In this document: positions 16,628 to 25,718 of the stretch, in pieces | Numbering within the stretch: the first letter of the stretch is position 1 | Layout: each line of letters starts with the position of its first letter | Source: PALSA-1006 sp041660815 | GTDB lineage: Bacteria > Pseudomonadota > Gammaproteobacteria > Burkholderiales > Gallionellaceae | Length of the DNA: 64,000 nucleotides | Reading direction: 5' to 3' | Assembly (NCBI GenBank): GCA_041660815.1 | Contig: JBAZVN010000001.1 | Location: 186,001 to 250,000, forward strand | Position numbers and translations under genes: made by a program | The notes under the pieces: model-generated | Told to the model about the DNA's origin: nothing | The model's database searches: none | What the model saw: the letters and a program-made list of their open reading frames with translations, nothing else

Positions 16628-18394
16628 ATGAAATTATCTGCTTACACACTGCTCGTTTTTCCGCTGCTGCTCAGTGCCTGTTCCGTGGGGCATCGCCCCG
16701 CTTTTCTTGCGTCAAACAGCTCTGCCGCTGGAAATATTACCATTAATAATCAATATATTACACAACCCCCCCCCAGTGCCACAGAAGTCCCGGCAGAACT
16801 GCCCAATGTTGCCCTGAATGAGCGTCTGCTATTTCAGTTTTTACTGGGCGATATCGCGGTGCAACGCGGCAAGCCCGAGTTGGCGGCACAAGCCTATTGG
16901 GAATTGGCCAAGGCCACCCGCGATCCGCGCGTAGCCAGACGCGCGGCTCAGCTGGCACTGGAGACACGCCAAATCGAGCGTTCATTGGAAGCCTTTGCGC
17001 TGTGGCAAGAATTGGAACCCGCCGCGCCGCTCGCCAATCAAATGCTGGTTTCTTTGCTATTAAGCGGCGGTAAATTTGCCGAGGCAAAGCCACAGGTGCA
17101 ACGCATGCTGGCAGCCAATCCGCAAAATACTGGTCAGAGATTTATGCTGGTTCATTCGCTCCTGTCGCGCGCACCCGATAAAACCGCCGCGCTGGAGTGG
17201 ATCAAAGAAATCGCCCAACCCTACCCCCAAGTGGCCGAGGCGCATTGGGCCGTAGCGCAAATTGCCGCTGCGGCCAACAATAAAATGTTGGCGCTGACCG
17301 AAATTCGACAGGCTGTCCAGTTACAGCCCCACTGGGATTTGGCTGTGATGTTTGAAGCGCAACTATTGCTCCCTCAGGAAGCGGCCAAGGCGTTAGCGCT
17401 GCTCAAAAAATTTCTGGAAACTCATCCCGACAATAAAGACTTGCGCCTGTTTTATGCGCGCGCTTTATTGGAACAAAAACACTATGCCGAGTCGAGAATT
17501 CAATTCCGCATTTTATTGGATACCAACAAAAGCAGCACCGAACTTGCTTTCGCCGTTGCGCTACTTTCACTGCAAATGGGCGAACTGGAACGCGCTGAAA
17601 AAGAACTACAAGAAACACTGCTAATGGAAAAGAGAGATGCCAGTACCGTGCATTACTATTTGGCGCAATTAAATGAGGCGAAAAAAGACGATGTTGCCGC
17701 ATTGCGGCATTATCAATTGGTGCTTGAAGGCGAGTTTGTTTTTTCGGCGCGTCTGCGCGAAGCCTATTTATTAAGCAACACCGGCAAACTTGCTGAAGCG
17801 CGCAGCAGCCTTAAAAAAGTAAGCGCCAACAGCAATCAGCAGCGCGTGACACTGACCCTGGTCGAGGCGCAGTTATTACGCGACGAAAAATTATTTATCG
17901 AATCATATCAAGTACTTGCTGACGCACTGGAAAAACTCCCCAATCACCCGCAATTGCTGTTTGAAATGGCGATGGCGGCGGATAAGCTTGGCAAATTGGA
18001 GTTATTCGAGCAAAATTTACGCAAACTGATTCAACTGGCTCCCGATCATGCGCAGGCGTATAACGCGCTGGGCTATAGCTTGCTGGATCGCAATATTCGC
18101 CTGGATGAAGGCATGCTATTGGTAGAGAAAGCTTATCAATTAGCGCCAGATGACGCAGCTATTACCGATAGTGTTGGCTGGGGGTATTTTCGATTGGGTA
18201 AACTCGACAAAAGTGCAGAATTTTTAAACCGCGCATTTATCCTGAATCCAGATCCGGAAATTGCCAGTCATTTGGGCGAAGTATTATGGGCGCAGGGCAA
18301 CAAAGTTGAAGCGGAGAAAATTTTAAAAGACACCTTGCAACACTTTCCGGATAGTGAAATTTTGCGTGCTGCCATTAAAAAATATTTCCCCTGA
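16628..18394 (+). CDS. TPR-repeat outer-membrane lipoprotein
   Basis: 588 residues. A lipoprotein signal peptide ends in LLLSAC (Cys about residue 18), so it is likely anchored in the outer membrane. The rest is alpha-solenoid of tetratricopeptide repeats, for example AYNALGYSLLDRN, DDAAITDSVGWGYFRLGKLD and PEIASHLGEVLWAQG near the C-terminus. The gene ends with TGATG and overlaps lolB by one base. Placement before lolB-ispE is common in betaproteobacteria. Specific partners are unknown; a scaffold in envelope biogenesis is likely. Confidence 0.9.
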   Translation: MKLSAYTLLVFPLLLSACSVGHRPAFLASNSSAAGNITINNQYITQPPPSATEVPAELPNVALNERLLFQFLLGDIAVQRGKPELAAQAYWELAKATRDPRVARRAAQLALETRQIERSLEAFALWQELEPAAPLANQMLVSLLLSGGKFAEAKPQVQRMLAANPQNTGQRFMLVHSLLSRAPDKTAALEWIKEIAQPYPQVAEAHWAVAQIAAAANNKMLALTEIRQAVQLQPHWDLAVMFEAQLLLPQEAAKALALLKKFLETHPDNKDLRLFYARALLEQKHYAESRIQFRILLDTNKSSTELAFAVALLSLQMGELERAEKELQETLLMEKRDASTVHYYLAQLNEAKKDDVAALRHYQLVLEGEFVFSARLREAYLLSNTGKLAEARSSLKKVSANSNQQRVTLTLVEAQLLRDEKLFIESYQVLADALEKLPNHPQLLFEMAMAADKLGKLELFEQNLRKLIQLAPDHAQAYNALGYSLLDRNIRLDEGMLLVEKAYQLAPDDAAITDSVGWGYFRLGKLDKSAEFLNRAFILNPDPEIASHLGEVLWAQGNKVEAEKILKDTLQHFPDSEILRAAIKKYFP

Positions 18395-18966
18395 TGAAGT
18401 CTGCGATTATTTTTCTCTTCGCGCTCGCTGTTGCACTTTCTCTGAGCGGCTGCGCCACGCCTCCCGCCAATTATGTTGCACCGCGCACCGCACAAATTGA
18501 TGCGCCATTTGAATTGCGCGGTCGTGTGGCCATCAAGCATGACGGCGAACGTTTTTCCGCCGGTTTGAGCTGGAAGCATCACACGACAGAAGATGAGATT
18601 TTGTTAATCGCCCCGCTCGGCCAAACCATTGCCAAACTGCTACGCAACAGCTCCGGCGTAACCCTGGAAACCAACGGAACGATTAACCGCGCAGACAGTG
18701 TGGAAACATTAACCGAACAGGAACTGGGCTGGCAGTTCCCCCTGTCCGGCTTGAGCTACTGGGTGGTCGCACTGCCCGCACCGGCCTCGCCCTCCGCAAT
18801 ACAACACAATGCAGACGGACAGATGACTGCACTCGCGCAAGACGGCTGGAAAATTCACTATTCCCGTTACGTTGCTGTAACAGCGAATAGTTTACCGTTG
18901 CGCTTAACATTACAACGCGAGCAACTAGCAATCACTATCCTGATTGATGAATGGAAACAGCCATGA
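18394..18966 (+). CDS. lolB: Outer-membrane lipoprotein receptor LolB
   Basis: LolB accepts lipoproteins from periplasmic LolA and inserts them into the outer membrane. 190 residues with a lipoprotein signal (LALSLSGC, Cys near residue 21). The LolB barrel features FELRGRVAIKHDGERFSAGL and, later, GWKIHYSRY are present. It overlaps the TPR gene at its start and ispE at its end (ATGA), so the three genes are translationally coupled. Confidence 0.93.
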   Translation: MKSAIIFLFALAVALSLSGCATPPANYVAPRTAQIDAPFELRGRVAIKHDGERFSAGLSWKHHTTEDEILLIAPLGQTIAKLLRNSSGVTLETNGTINRADSVETLTEQELGWQFPLSGLSYWVVALPAPASPSAIQHNADGQMTALAQDGWKIHYSRYVAVTANSLPLRLTLQREQLAITILIDEWKQP

Positions 18967-19817
18967 CTTCATTGACCTGCCCGGCTCCCGCCAAATTAAA
19001 TCTGTTCCTGCATGTGGTTGGACGCCGTACGGACGGTTACCATCTACTGCAAACTTTATTTAGATTCATAGAGTTAAATGACACACTCACCTTTACCTTG
19101 CGCGAAGATGGTGAGGTGCGGCGCGTGAACGATATTGCGGATGTGCCCGCCGAACAGGATTTGTGCGTGCGCGCCGCCAAATTATTGCAACATGAATCCG
19201 GATGTAAATCAGGCGTGGATATTCTGCTGGAAAAACGCATTCCCATGGGCGGCGGACTGGGCGGCGGCAGTTCGGATGCCGCCACCACTCTGCTGGGCTT
19301 AAATCGTTTATGGAAGTTAAATCTGCCGCGCGAACGCTTGATGCAGCTGGGATTAACGCTGGGCGCCGACGTACCGGTGTTTATTTTCGGGCAGAATGCT
19401 TTTGCCGAGGGCGTGGGTGAGCAATTACAAGCCTACGAAATGCCCGAAACTTGGTATGTTGTGCTAACGCCACCCGTGCATGTCCCCACTGCAAAAATTT
19501 TTACGCATCCGGAATTGACACGAAATACGTTTTCCATCACAATGCGCGCCCTCCCAATTGGGAGAGATTTCCGCGTAGGAATTCTCGGCAATGATTTACA
19601 ACCGGTTGCGTGCAAATTGTATCCGGTCGTTGGAGAATATCTGGCTTGGCTTGCGCAATTTGCGCCTGCCTTAATGACCGGCTCCGGCGCATGTGTATTT
19701 GCCGAGTTCGCCACGGAAGATGCAGCACAAGCAGTGTTGCAACAGCTGCCGGACACGATGCGCGGTTTTGTAGCGCGGGGTTTACAGCAGCATCCATTGC
19801 GGGAGTTTGCCGCATAA
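18963..19817 (+). CDS. ispE: 4-diphosphocytidyl-2-C-methyl-D-erythritol kinase
   Basis: GHMP kinase that phosphorylates the 2-hydroxyl of CDP-ME in the MEP isoprenoid pathway. About 284 residues. PAPAKLNLFLHVVGRRTDGY at the N-terminus carries the substrate lysine. The ATP motif is PMGGGLGGGSSDAATTL and the C-terminal GHMP motif is LMTGSGACVF. I place the start at 18963, which overlaps the lolB stop by ATGA and has GGAAA five bases upstream. An ATG at 18951 would add META. It is followed at once by tRNA-Gln and prs. Confidence 0.96.
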   Translation: MTSLTCPAPAKLNLFLHVVGRRTDGYHLLQTLFRFIELNDTLTFTLREDGEVRRVNDIADVPAEQDLCVRAAKLLQHESGCKSGVDILLEKRIPMGGGLGGGSSDAATTLLGLNRLWKLNLPRERLMQLGLTLGADVPVFIFGQNAFAEGVGEQLQAYEMPETWYVVLTPPVHVPTAKIFTHPELTRNTFSITMRALPIGRDFRVGILGNDLQPVACKLYPVVGEYLAWLAQFAPALMTGSGACVFAEFATEDAAQAVLQQLPDTMRGFVARGLQQHPLREFAA

Positions 19818-19825
19818 AGTTTTCT

Positions 19826-19900
19826 TGGGGAGTCGCCAAGTGGTAAGGCACCGGATTTTGATTCCGGCATTCGTAGGTTCGATCCCTACCTCCCCAGCCA
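19826..19900 (+). tRNA. tRNA-Gln (anticodon TTG)
   Basis: 75 bases with a complete cloverleaf: acceptor TGGGGAG pairing with CTCCCCA, D-arm GCCAAGTGGTAAGGC, anticodon stem CCGGA/TCCGG with anticodon TTG, T-arm GTAGGTTCGATCCCTAC, and an encoded CCA. It closely follows the known bacterial tRNA-Gln pattern. It lies 8 bases after ispE and 51 before prs, the usual betaproteobacterial position, so it is probably processed from the operon transcript. Confidence 0.98.
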
Positions 19901-19951
19901 CATCGCCCGGGCGCTTGCGCCCTTTCAATTTTATAAGATAAGGGGTTCAAC

Positions 19952-20902
19952 GTGTCTCACGACAACTTGATGGTATTCACCGGTAATGCCAACCCTAAGC
20001 TTGCCGAAAAAGTAGCCAAGCATCTCGACATTCACCTCGGTCGCGCCACCGTTAGCCGTTTTTCAGACGGTGAAGTCATGGTCGAAATTCTCGAACATGT
20101 ACGTGGCCGCGATGTCTTTGTCCTGCAATCCACCTGCGCCCCGACCAACGACAGCCTGATGGAAGTCATGGTGATGGTCGATGCGTTGAAACGTGCTTCT
20201 GCCGCGCGCATTACTGCTGCCCTCCCCTATTTTGGCTATGCCCGCCAGGATCGCCGCCCGCGTTCTGCACGCGTGGCCATCAGCGCCAAAGTAGTGGCTG
20301 ATATGCTGATCGGTGTGGGTGTGGATCGCGTACTGACCATGGACTTGCACTCCGACCAAATTCAGGGCTTCTTTTCGATTCCGGTAGACAACATTTACGC
20401 CGCGCCGATTTTATTGTCCGATGTCTGGAAACAAAATTATCCAAATTTAATCGTGGTTTCGCCCGACGTGGGCGGCGTGGTACGTGCCCGCGCGCTGGCC
20501 AAACGTTTGGAATCCGATCTGGCGATTATCGACAAGCGCCGTCCCAAGCCGAATGTCGCCAAAGTGATGAACATCATTGGCGACGTGGCCGGCCGCACCT
20601 GCATCATCATGGATGACATGGTGGATACAGCGAATACCTTGTGCGAAGCCGCCAATGCCTTGAAAGAAAAAGGCGCGGAACGCGTGATCGCTTACTGTAC
20701 GCACCCGGTTTTATCCGGCCCCGCCATTGAGCGTTTGGAAAGATCCGCAATTGATGAGTTAGTCGTCACCGACACGATTCCGTTGCGCGAAGATGCGCGC
20801 AACTGCAAGCGTATCCGCCAACTGAGCGTGGCAGAGCTGATGGCCGAAACCATGCGCCGGATTAATGCGGAAGAGTCGGTTAGCTCACTCTTCATGGAGT
20901 AA
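19952..20902 (+). CDS. prs: Ribose-phosphate pyrophosphokinase
   Basis: It makes PRPP from ribose 5-phosphate and ATP for nucleotide, His and Trp synthesis. 316 residues, normal for class I PRPP synthase. Visible motifs are FSDGEVMVEI, YFGYARQDRR (ATP loop), DLHSDQIQGFF and the PRPP-binding motif CIIMDDMVDTANTL. The start is GTG at 19952 with AAGGGG about 6 bases upstream; this gives the standard MSHDNLMVFTGNA N-terminus. Sits between tRNA-Gln and rplY. Confidence 0.97.
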   Translation: MSHDNLMVFTGNANPKLAEKVAKHLDIHLGRATVSRFSDGEVMVEILEHVRGRDVFVLQSTCAPTNDSLMEVMVMVDALKRASAARITAALPYFGYARQDRRPRSARVAISAKVVADMLIGVGVDRVLTMDLHSDQIQGFFSIPVDNIYAAPILLSDVWKQNYPNLIVVSPDVGGVVRARALAKRLESDLAIIDKRRPKPNVAKVMNIIGDVAGRTCIIMDDMVDTANTLCEAANALKEKGAERVIAYCTHPVLSGPAIERLERSAIDELVVTDTIPLREDARNCKRIRQLSVAELMAETMRRINAEESVSSLFME

Positions 20903-20925
20903 AACGTAGCTTTAAGCAGCCTATT

Positions 20926-20943
20926 GGGTGCCTCTAAAAATTT
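20926..20943. repeat. Possible solo end of the MITE-like repeat
   Basis: GGGTGCCTCTAAAAATTTTG resembles the terminal GGGCACCTCTAAAAATTGAA of the repeat at 27869. No second end follows before rplY. It could be a decayed solo terminus or chance. It lies in the rplY leader. Confidence 0.35.
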
Positions 20944-21021
20944 TGCGACAACCATGTTGGTCGTCGCGCAACCCGAAGTCTTCTGGTCGCGGAAGATTTC
21001 ACCTGAAGTGGAGAAGTAAAA

Positions 21022-21681
21022 ATGACAACTGAAATCGCAGCAACATCACGCAAAGCGCAAGGAACGGGTGCGAGCCGCCGTCTGCGCAAAGCAAATCGTG
21101 TTCCCGGCATCGTTTATGGCAACGGCGAACCTACCTCTATCGACCTGGATCACAACACTTTGTATTTCGCGTTGCGCAAAGAAGCATTCCATGCCTCAGT
21201 GCTGACACTGGATTTGGATGGCAAAAAGGAATCCGTTTTACTGCGTGATTTCCATATGCACCCGTTCCGTCAGCAAGTTTTGCACATTGACTTCCAGCGC
21301 GTTGACGCAGGCAAGAAAATTCATATGAAAGTGCCACTGCACTTTATCAATGCTGAAGTTTCTCCCGGCGTTAAAACCGGCGGCGGAATTATCAGCCACG
21401 TGTTGAACGAATTGTCGATTGCCTGCTTGCCAGCCGATTTGCCAACCGCCATCGAAGTGGATTTGAGCTCCCTGAATTTGGGTCACTCTATCCACGTATC
21501 CGATGTCAAATTGCCCAAGGGCGTTGAAATTGCCGGTCACCACCATGCAAGCGACGCTGTGGCCACGGTTCAAGTGCCACGCGGCGCGGTAGAAGCTGCC
21601 GCAGCTGCGGCATCTGACGCTCCTGCAGCTGCACCTGCTGCTGCAAAACCTGCTGCCGCAAAACCAGCTGCAAAAAAATAA
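21022..21681 (+). CDS. rplY: 50S ribosomal protein L25 (Ctc type)
   Basis: Binds 5S rRNA in the large subunit. 219 residues: the N-terminal L25 domain (GTGASRRLRKANRVPGIVYG) and the C-terminal TL5/CTC beta domain (PLHFINAEVSPGVKTGGGI, LSIACLPADLP). The last 35 residues are a low-complexity Ala/Pro/Lys tail (AAAAAASDAPAAAPAAAKPA), a common extension in betaproteobacteria. Transcribed with prs and closed by an intrinsic terminator before pth. Confidence 0.97.
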   Translation: MTTEIAATSRKAQGTGASRRLRKANRVPGIVYGNGEPTSIDLDHNTLYFALRKEAFHASVLTLDLDGKKESVLLRDFHMHPFRQQVLHIDFQRVDAGKKIHMKVPLHFINAEVSPGVKTGGGIISHVLNELSIACLPADLPTAIEVDLSSLNLGHSIHVSDVKLPKGVEIAGHHHASDAVATVQVPRGAVEAAAAAASDAPAAAPAAAKPAAAKPAAKK

Positions 21682-21712
21682 TTAACGCGTAAGCGTTAAG
21701 GTTGTACATCTT

Positions 21713-21757
21713 AAAAAGCTCTTCATGCACAGCAATCGCATGAGGAGCTTTTTTTAT
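21713..21757 (+). terminator. Rho-independent terminator after rplY
   Basis: The stem AAAGCTCTTCATGC / GCATGAGGAGCTTT (13 pairs plus one G-U) around a 9-base loop is followed by a run of seven T. It separates prs-rplY from pth. Confidence 0.9.
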
Positions 21758-21790
21758 TTCTAACGTATTGATTATATTGATATTTATTTC

Positions 21791-22372
21791 ATGGGCCAGA
21801 TAAAACTAATTGTTGGATTGGGCAATCCGGGGCGCGAATATGCCGACACACGCCACAATGCGGGATTTTGGTGGCTGGATGAATTTGCGCATACACACAG
21901 CGTAAATTTTAAAGCCGATAGCAAGTTTCACGGGCTGATTGCGCGCACCGCGCTGCACGGGCATGAAATCCATTTACTCAAACCACAAACCTTTATGAAT
22001 GTGAGCGGTCGCGCAGTTGGCGCAGTGGCACAGTTTTTTAAAATTGAAGCCGCGCAAATACTCGTGGTACATGACGAGCTCGACCTCCCGCCCGGCAGCG
22101 CCAAACTTAAATTGGGTGGCGGACACGGCGGCCACAATGGCTTGAAAGATATTATTGCCCATCTCGGCACTAAAGATTTTTGGCGACTGCGCATCGGTGT
22201 CGGCCATCCCGGCGATCGCAGCGAAGTGGTGAATTTTGTGTTGAATGCCCCGCGCAAAGAAGAACAGACTCTAATTTCCGAAGCCATGCAACATGCTCAA
22301 GACGTTGCCCCCCTGATTATTGAAGGCAAACAGGAAGCGGCGATGTTGAAACTGCATAGCGAGAAAAAATAA
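21791..22372 (+). CDS. pth: Peptidyl-tRNA hydrolase
   Basis: It releases tRNA from peptidyl-tRNA that drops off ribosomes. 193 residues. IVGLGNPGREYADTRHNAGF contains the catalytic His in TRHNAGF, and LLKPQTFMNVSGRAV, VHDELDLPPG and GGHGGHNGLKDI are family signatures. Follows rplY as in most betaproteobacteria, but behind a terminator, so it needs its own promoter or read-through. Confidence 0.97.
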   Translation: MGQIKLIVGLGNPGREYADTRHNAGFWWLDEFAHTHSVNFKADSKFHGLIARTALHGHEIHLLKPQTFMNVSGRAVGAVAQFFKIEAAQILVVHDELDLPPGSAKLKLGGGHGGHNGLKDIIAHLGTKDFWRLRIGVGHPGDRSEVVNFVLNAPRKEEQTLISEAMQHAQDVAPLIIEGKQEAAMLKLHSEKK

Positions 22373-22448
22373 ACATCAGTTGGGGGGCAGCTAATGCCCT
22401 GCCCGCCCCACGATTTTTTAGAGAGTACATATATCTCAGCAATTCCCC

Positions 22449-23402
22449 TTACAACTTTTCCGCCAGTGTTTTTTCCAGCTTGATCTGATCCACCGTAAAA
22501 CCTCTAATTCCTTCCGCCAGTTTTTCGGTAGCCATGGCGTCCTGATTCATTTCCCAGCGGAATTCGGCTTCGGTCATCGACGCAGGGCGGGGTTTAACGC
22601 TGCCGGTATACTGCAAACGTCTGGGCAACACACCTTCCGCTTTTTGTAACTCTTCCAATAATGACGGACTGATGGTCAGGCGATCACACCCTGCCAAAGC
22701 CAATATTTCGCCACTGTTGCGAAACGAAGCGCCCATCACCGTGGTGGGATAACCGTATTCTTTGTAGTACTGATAAATGCGCCGCACCGACAACACGCCC
22801 ATATCCTCTTCCGTAGGGATATCCGTGCGCCCCTCTTTGGCCTTTTGCCAATCAAAGATACGCCCGACAAACGGGGAAATCAGCGTAACGCCCGCTTCTG
22901 CACAAGCACGTGCCTGGGCGAAACCAAACATCAGGGTAAGATTGCAGTGGATACCCTCGTGCTCCAGAATTTCACCGGCACGTATGCCTTCCCAAGTTGC
23001 GGCAATTTTAATCAGTACCCGCTCATTGCCGATGCCGGCGGCGTTATACAAGTGAATTAATTTACGCGCTTTAGCCAGCGTGGCGTGAGTATCAAATGAA
23101 AGTCGCGCATCCACTTCAGTGGAAATTCTGCCGGGAACGATTTTCAATACTTCCACGCCCACATCGACCGCCAGCTTGTCCATCGCATCATGCGCCTGCT
23201 GTTCGCGATCCTTGCTTTGCGATTTAGCCCAAACAATTGAATCTTCAATCAGCGGGGCGTATTCCGGCAGGGTCGCCGCCTTGAGCAACAAAGACGGATT
23301 AGTGGTGGCATCTTCGGGACAATGCCGGCGTATCGCTTCTATGTCGCCGGTATCCGCAACGATTGCCGTCATGGACTTCAATTGATCGAGTTGATTGGGC
23401 AT
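22449..23402 (-). CDS. tal: Transaldolase (TalA/TalB type)
   Basis: It transfers dihydroxyacetone units between sugar phosphates in the non-oxidative pentose phosphate pathway. 317 residues. The Schiff-base lysine lies in RVLIKIAATWEGIRAGEIL. ATTNPSLLLKA and CNLTLMFGFAQARACAEAG are typical of class I transaldolase. Single gene on the minus strand, convergent with pth and divergent from the DUF2782 gene. In an organism with phosphoribulokinase it links to Calvin-cycle sugar interconversion. Confidence 0.96.
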   Translation of the reverse strand: MPNQLDQLKSMTAIVADTGDIEAIRRHCPEDATTNPSLLLKAATLPEYAPLIEDSIVWAKSQSKDREQQAHDAMDKLAVDVGVEVLKIVPGRISTEVDARLSFDTHATLAKARKLIHLYNAAGIGNERVLIKIAATWEGIRAGEILEHEGIHCNLTLMFGFAQARACAEAGVTLISPFVGRIFDWQKAKEGRTDIPTEEDMGVLSVRRIYQYYKEYGYPTTVMGASFRNSGEILALAGCDRLTISPSLLEELQKAEGVLPRRLQYTGSVKPRPASMTEAEFRWEMNQDAMATEKLAEGIRGFTVDQIKLEKTLAEKL

Positions 23403-23606
23403 ATCAAAATCTCCTTAAAAGTACAATTAATGAAATGGCAGCGAAACAGCAATGACGGACTATTATAGAGGGGAAAAATGCAGCGAAGTCATCGAAATTT
23501 GCGACCATGCAATCTTTCAATACTGGGTTCAAAGCAAGCAATAGTAAAACCAAATTCATCCGCAAATCAGGTTAAAATACACCCCATTATTTCGGGAACT
23601 TAAACC

Positions 23607-23936
23607 ATGCGCATTCTAGCCTTGTTGTTACTCACTTTCAGCATCAGCCTCGCCCACGCGGCAGACAATAAGCCGGCTGAATTCAAGCCTGTACCGCAAC
23701 CGCCCGCACTTGACCCGACCGAGGCGGTTGATGAACCGCAGATTACCATTATCAAGCAAAGCGAACAGACGGTTGAAGAGTTTCGCGCCAATGGCAAGCT
23801 GTATATGATCAAAATTACCCCCAAGCACGGCGTCCCCTACTACTTGATTGATGATAGGGGTGATGGCAAATTTGCCCGCCAGGAAAGCCTGGATTCCGGG
23901 CTGCGTGTTCCCACCTGGATCATTCACAAATTCTAA
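23607..23936 (+). CDS. DUF2782 periplasmic protein
   Basis: A 109-residue protein with a Sec signal peptide (LALLLLTFSISLAHA, cleavage near residue 19). The mature part contains QITIIKQSEQTVEEFRANGK and PYYLIDDRGDGKF, matching DUF2782. Function is unknown. It normally sits next to thrB in beta/gammaproteobacteria, as here (18 bases upstream), and is presumably cotranscribed with it. Confidence 0.88.
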   Translation: MRILALLLLTFSISLAHAADNKPAEFKPVPQPPALDPTEAVDEPQITIIKQSEQTVEEFRANGKLYMIKITPKHGVPYYLIDDRGDGKFARQESLDSGLRVPTWIIHKF

Positions 23937-23954
23937 ATTTCAGGGCTCCCAAGC

Positions 23955-24899
23955 ATGGCAGTTTTTACACGCGTCGAAACAGCGGATATCACCGCATGGC
24001 TCAACAATTATTCGCTGGGTACTTTGCTTGAATTACAGGGCATTGCCGCCGGTATAGAAAACACCAATTACTTTGTCACCACCAGTAACGGACGCTTTGT
24101 GCTGACGTTATTCGAAAAACTGACTACCGACGAACTGCCATTTTATCTGAATCTGATGGCACATTTGGCACGCCACGGCATCCCCAGCCCCTGCCCGGTT
24201 GCGGACAAGCAAAATCGTTTTCTTGGCACACTGAACGATAAGCCAAGTTGCATCGTCAGCCGCTTGCCCGGAAAGTCTGTGACACAGCCGAGTGTGGAAA
24301 ATTGTGCCGCAGTGGGCGCTATGTTGGGGCAAATGCACAGTGCGGGACAAAGCTTTAGCGAAAAAATGGACAATCCTCGCGGTGCGGAATGGCGCGCCAC
24401 AACCGCCAGGCAGGTTATGCAATTTTTAACACCGCAAGATGCCGCTCTGCTGAACAGCGAAGTGGATTATCACAAACAACATCCGCTGCATAATTTGCCT
24501 GAGGGCGTGATTCACGCCGACTTATTTCGTGACAATGTATTGATGGATGGGGAGCGTGTTGGCGGACTCATTGATTTTTATTTCGCTTGCCGCGATACCT
24601 TGCTGTATGACGTTGCTATTACCGTGAATGACTGGTGTATTGGCGAACAGAGCGCATTGGATGCCGGGCGCGCCCGAGCTTTCCTGCGTGCTTACCACAC
24701 GGTGCGCCCCTTCACCGCGCAAGAAGCTGAAAACTGGTCAAATGCTTTACGCGTTGCTGCCTTACGTTTTTGGATTTCACGCTTATTTGATCTGCACTTG
24801 CCGCGCCCCGGCGAGATGGTCAACGCGCATAACCCGGAGCAATTTAAACGCATCTTGCAGCACCATATTACACACGGAGCAAATTCTGCATGGCTTTGA
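23955..24899 (+). CDS. thrB: Homoserine kinase (ThrB type II, APH fold)
   Basis: Phosphorylates L-homoserine in threonine synthesis. It belongs to the choline-kinase/aminoglycoside phosphotransferase fold used by proteobacteria such as Pseudomonas, not the GHMP type. 314 residues. The N-terminus has LQGIAAGIENTNYFV; the Brenner-type catalytic motif is GVIHADLFRDNVL, followed by GLIDFYFACRD for metal binding. The last codons overlap the start of the next membrane protein gene. Confidence 0.94.
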   Translation: MAVFTRVETADITAWLNNYSLGTLLELQGIAAGIENTNYFVTTSNGRFVLTLFEKLTTDELPFYLNLMAHLARHGIPSPCPVADKQNRFLGTLNDKPSCIVSRLPGKSVTQPSVENCAAVGAMLGQMHSAGQSFSEKMDNPRGAEWRATTARQVMQFLTPQDAALLNSEVDYHKQHPLHNLPEGVIHADLFRDNVLMDGERVGGLIDFYFACRDTLLYDVAITVNDWCIGEQSALDAGRARAFLRAYHTVRPFTAQEAENWSNALRVAALRFWISRLFDLHLPRPGEMVNAHNPEQFKRILQHHITHGANSAWL

Positions 24900-25711
24900 A
24901 TAATAAAGATAATATTACAATGCGGGCGCAAATTCTGCCTGCCAGCACCGGCTGGCTTTGGATTAAGCAGGGCATCTATTTATTCAAAAAAAGCCCGGTT
25001 TTGTGGGTCGTGCTTTCCATCATCGGCATCGTGGGTTTAATTGGCATTGCCAGCATTCCTGTCATCGGCGATCCGCTCGCCACCCTGTTATTTCCCTCGC
25101 TTTTTTCCGGTTTATTATTGGGCTGCAAGGCGCTGGAAAATGATGAGGAGTTGGAACTGGCGCATTTATTTGCCGGGTTTCAGCACAATACCCAGCAACT
25201 CGTCACGCTGGGCGGGTTGAACTTAGTGGGACAATTACTCATTTTCGGCATCATGATGCTGGCGGGCGGTGCAGCTCTGGTTGGAATTTTAATGAGCAGT
25301 ACGCCGGTGGAAGATCCCTCGCTTATTGCTCAAGCCATGAGCGGTGCGGGTTTTGCGATTTTGCTTGGCATGATTTTATTTACCCTACTGTTGATGTCCA
25401 CGCAGTTTGCGCCAATGCTGGTGACCTTCGATAAAATTTCACCGTTTCAAGCACTGAAAATCAGCCTGCGCAGCTGCTGGAAAAATCTTGCACCCTTATC
25501 GGTGTATGGCGCAATCATGATGTTGTTTGCGTTGCTTGCTTCACTACCGATGATGCTCGGCTGGCTGGTACTGCTGCCGATTATGATCACCTCGATCTAC
25601 GCCGCTTACCGGGGCATGTTTCCCACACCGGAAGTCTTGACCGGTGCGCCAACTGAGATCAAAGAAGATATTTTTACACCGGATAAAGATGCGTTCCGCA
25701 AGGACGAATAG
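24890..25711 (+). CDS. BPSS1780-family membrane protein
   Basis: 273 residues, polytopic inner-membrane protein with about five to six helices, including VLSIIGIVGLIGIASIPVIG and LLGMILFTLLLMSTQFAPML. It matches the uncharacterised BPSS1780/YciC-like family, which usually follows thrB in betaproteobacteria. The start is ambiguous: 24890 overlaps thrB by 10 bases and has GGAG about 10 bases upstream; 24920 (MRAQILPAS) is the alternative with a weaker site. Function unknown. Convergent with uvrD. Confidence 0.8.
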   Translation: MALNNKDNITMRAQILPASTGWLWIKQGIYLFKKSPVLWVVLSIIGIVGLIGIASIPVIGDPLATLLFPSLFSGLLLGCKALENDEELELAHLFAGFQHNTQQLVTLGGLNLVGQLLIFGIMMLAGGAALVGILMSSTPVEDPSLIAQAMSGAGFAILLGMILFTLLLMSTQFAPMLVTFDKISPFQALKISLRSCWKNLAPLSVYGAIMMLFALLASLPMMLGWLVLLPIMITSIYAAYRGMFPTPEVLTGAPTEIKEDIFTPDKDAFRKDE

Positions 25712-25718
25712 CCCCCTC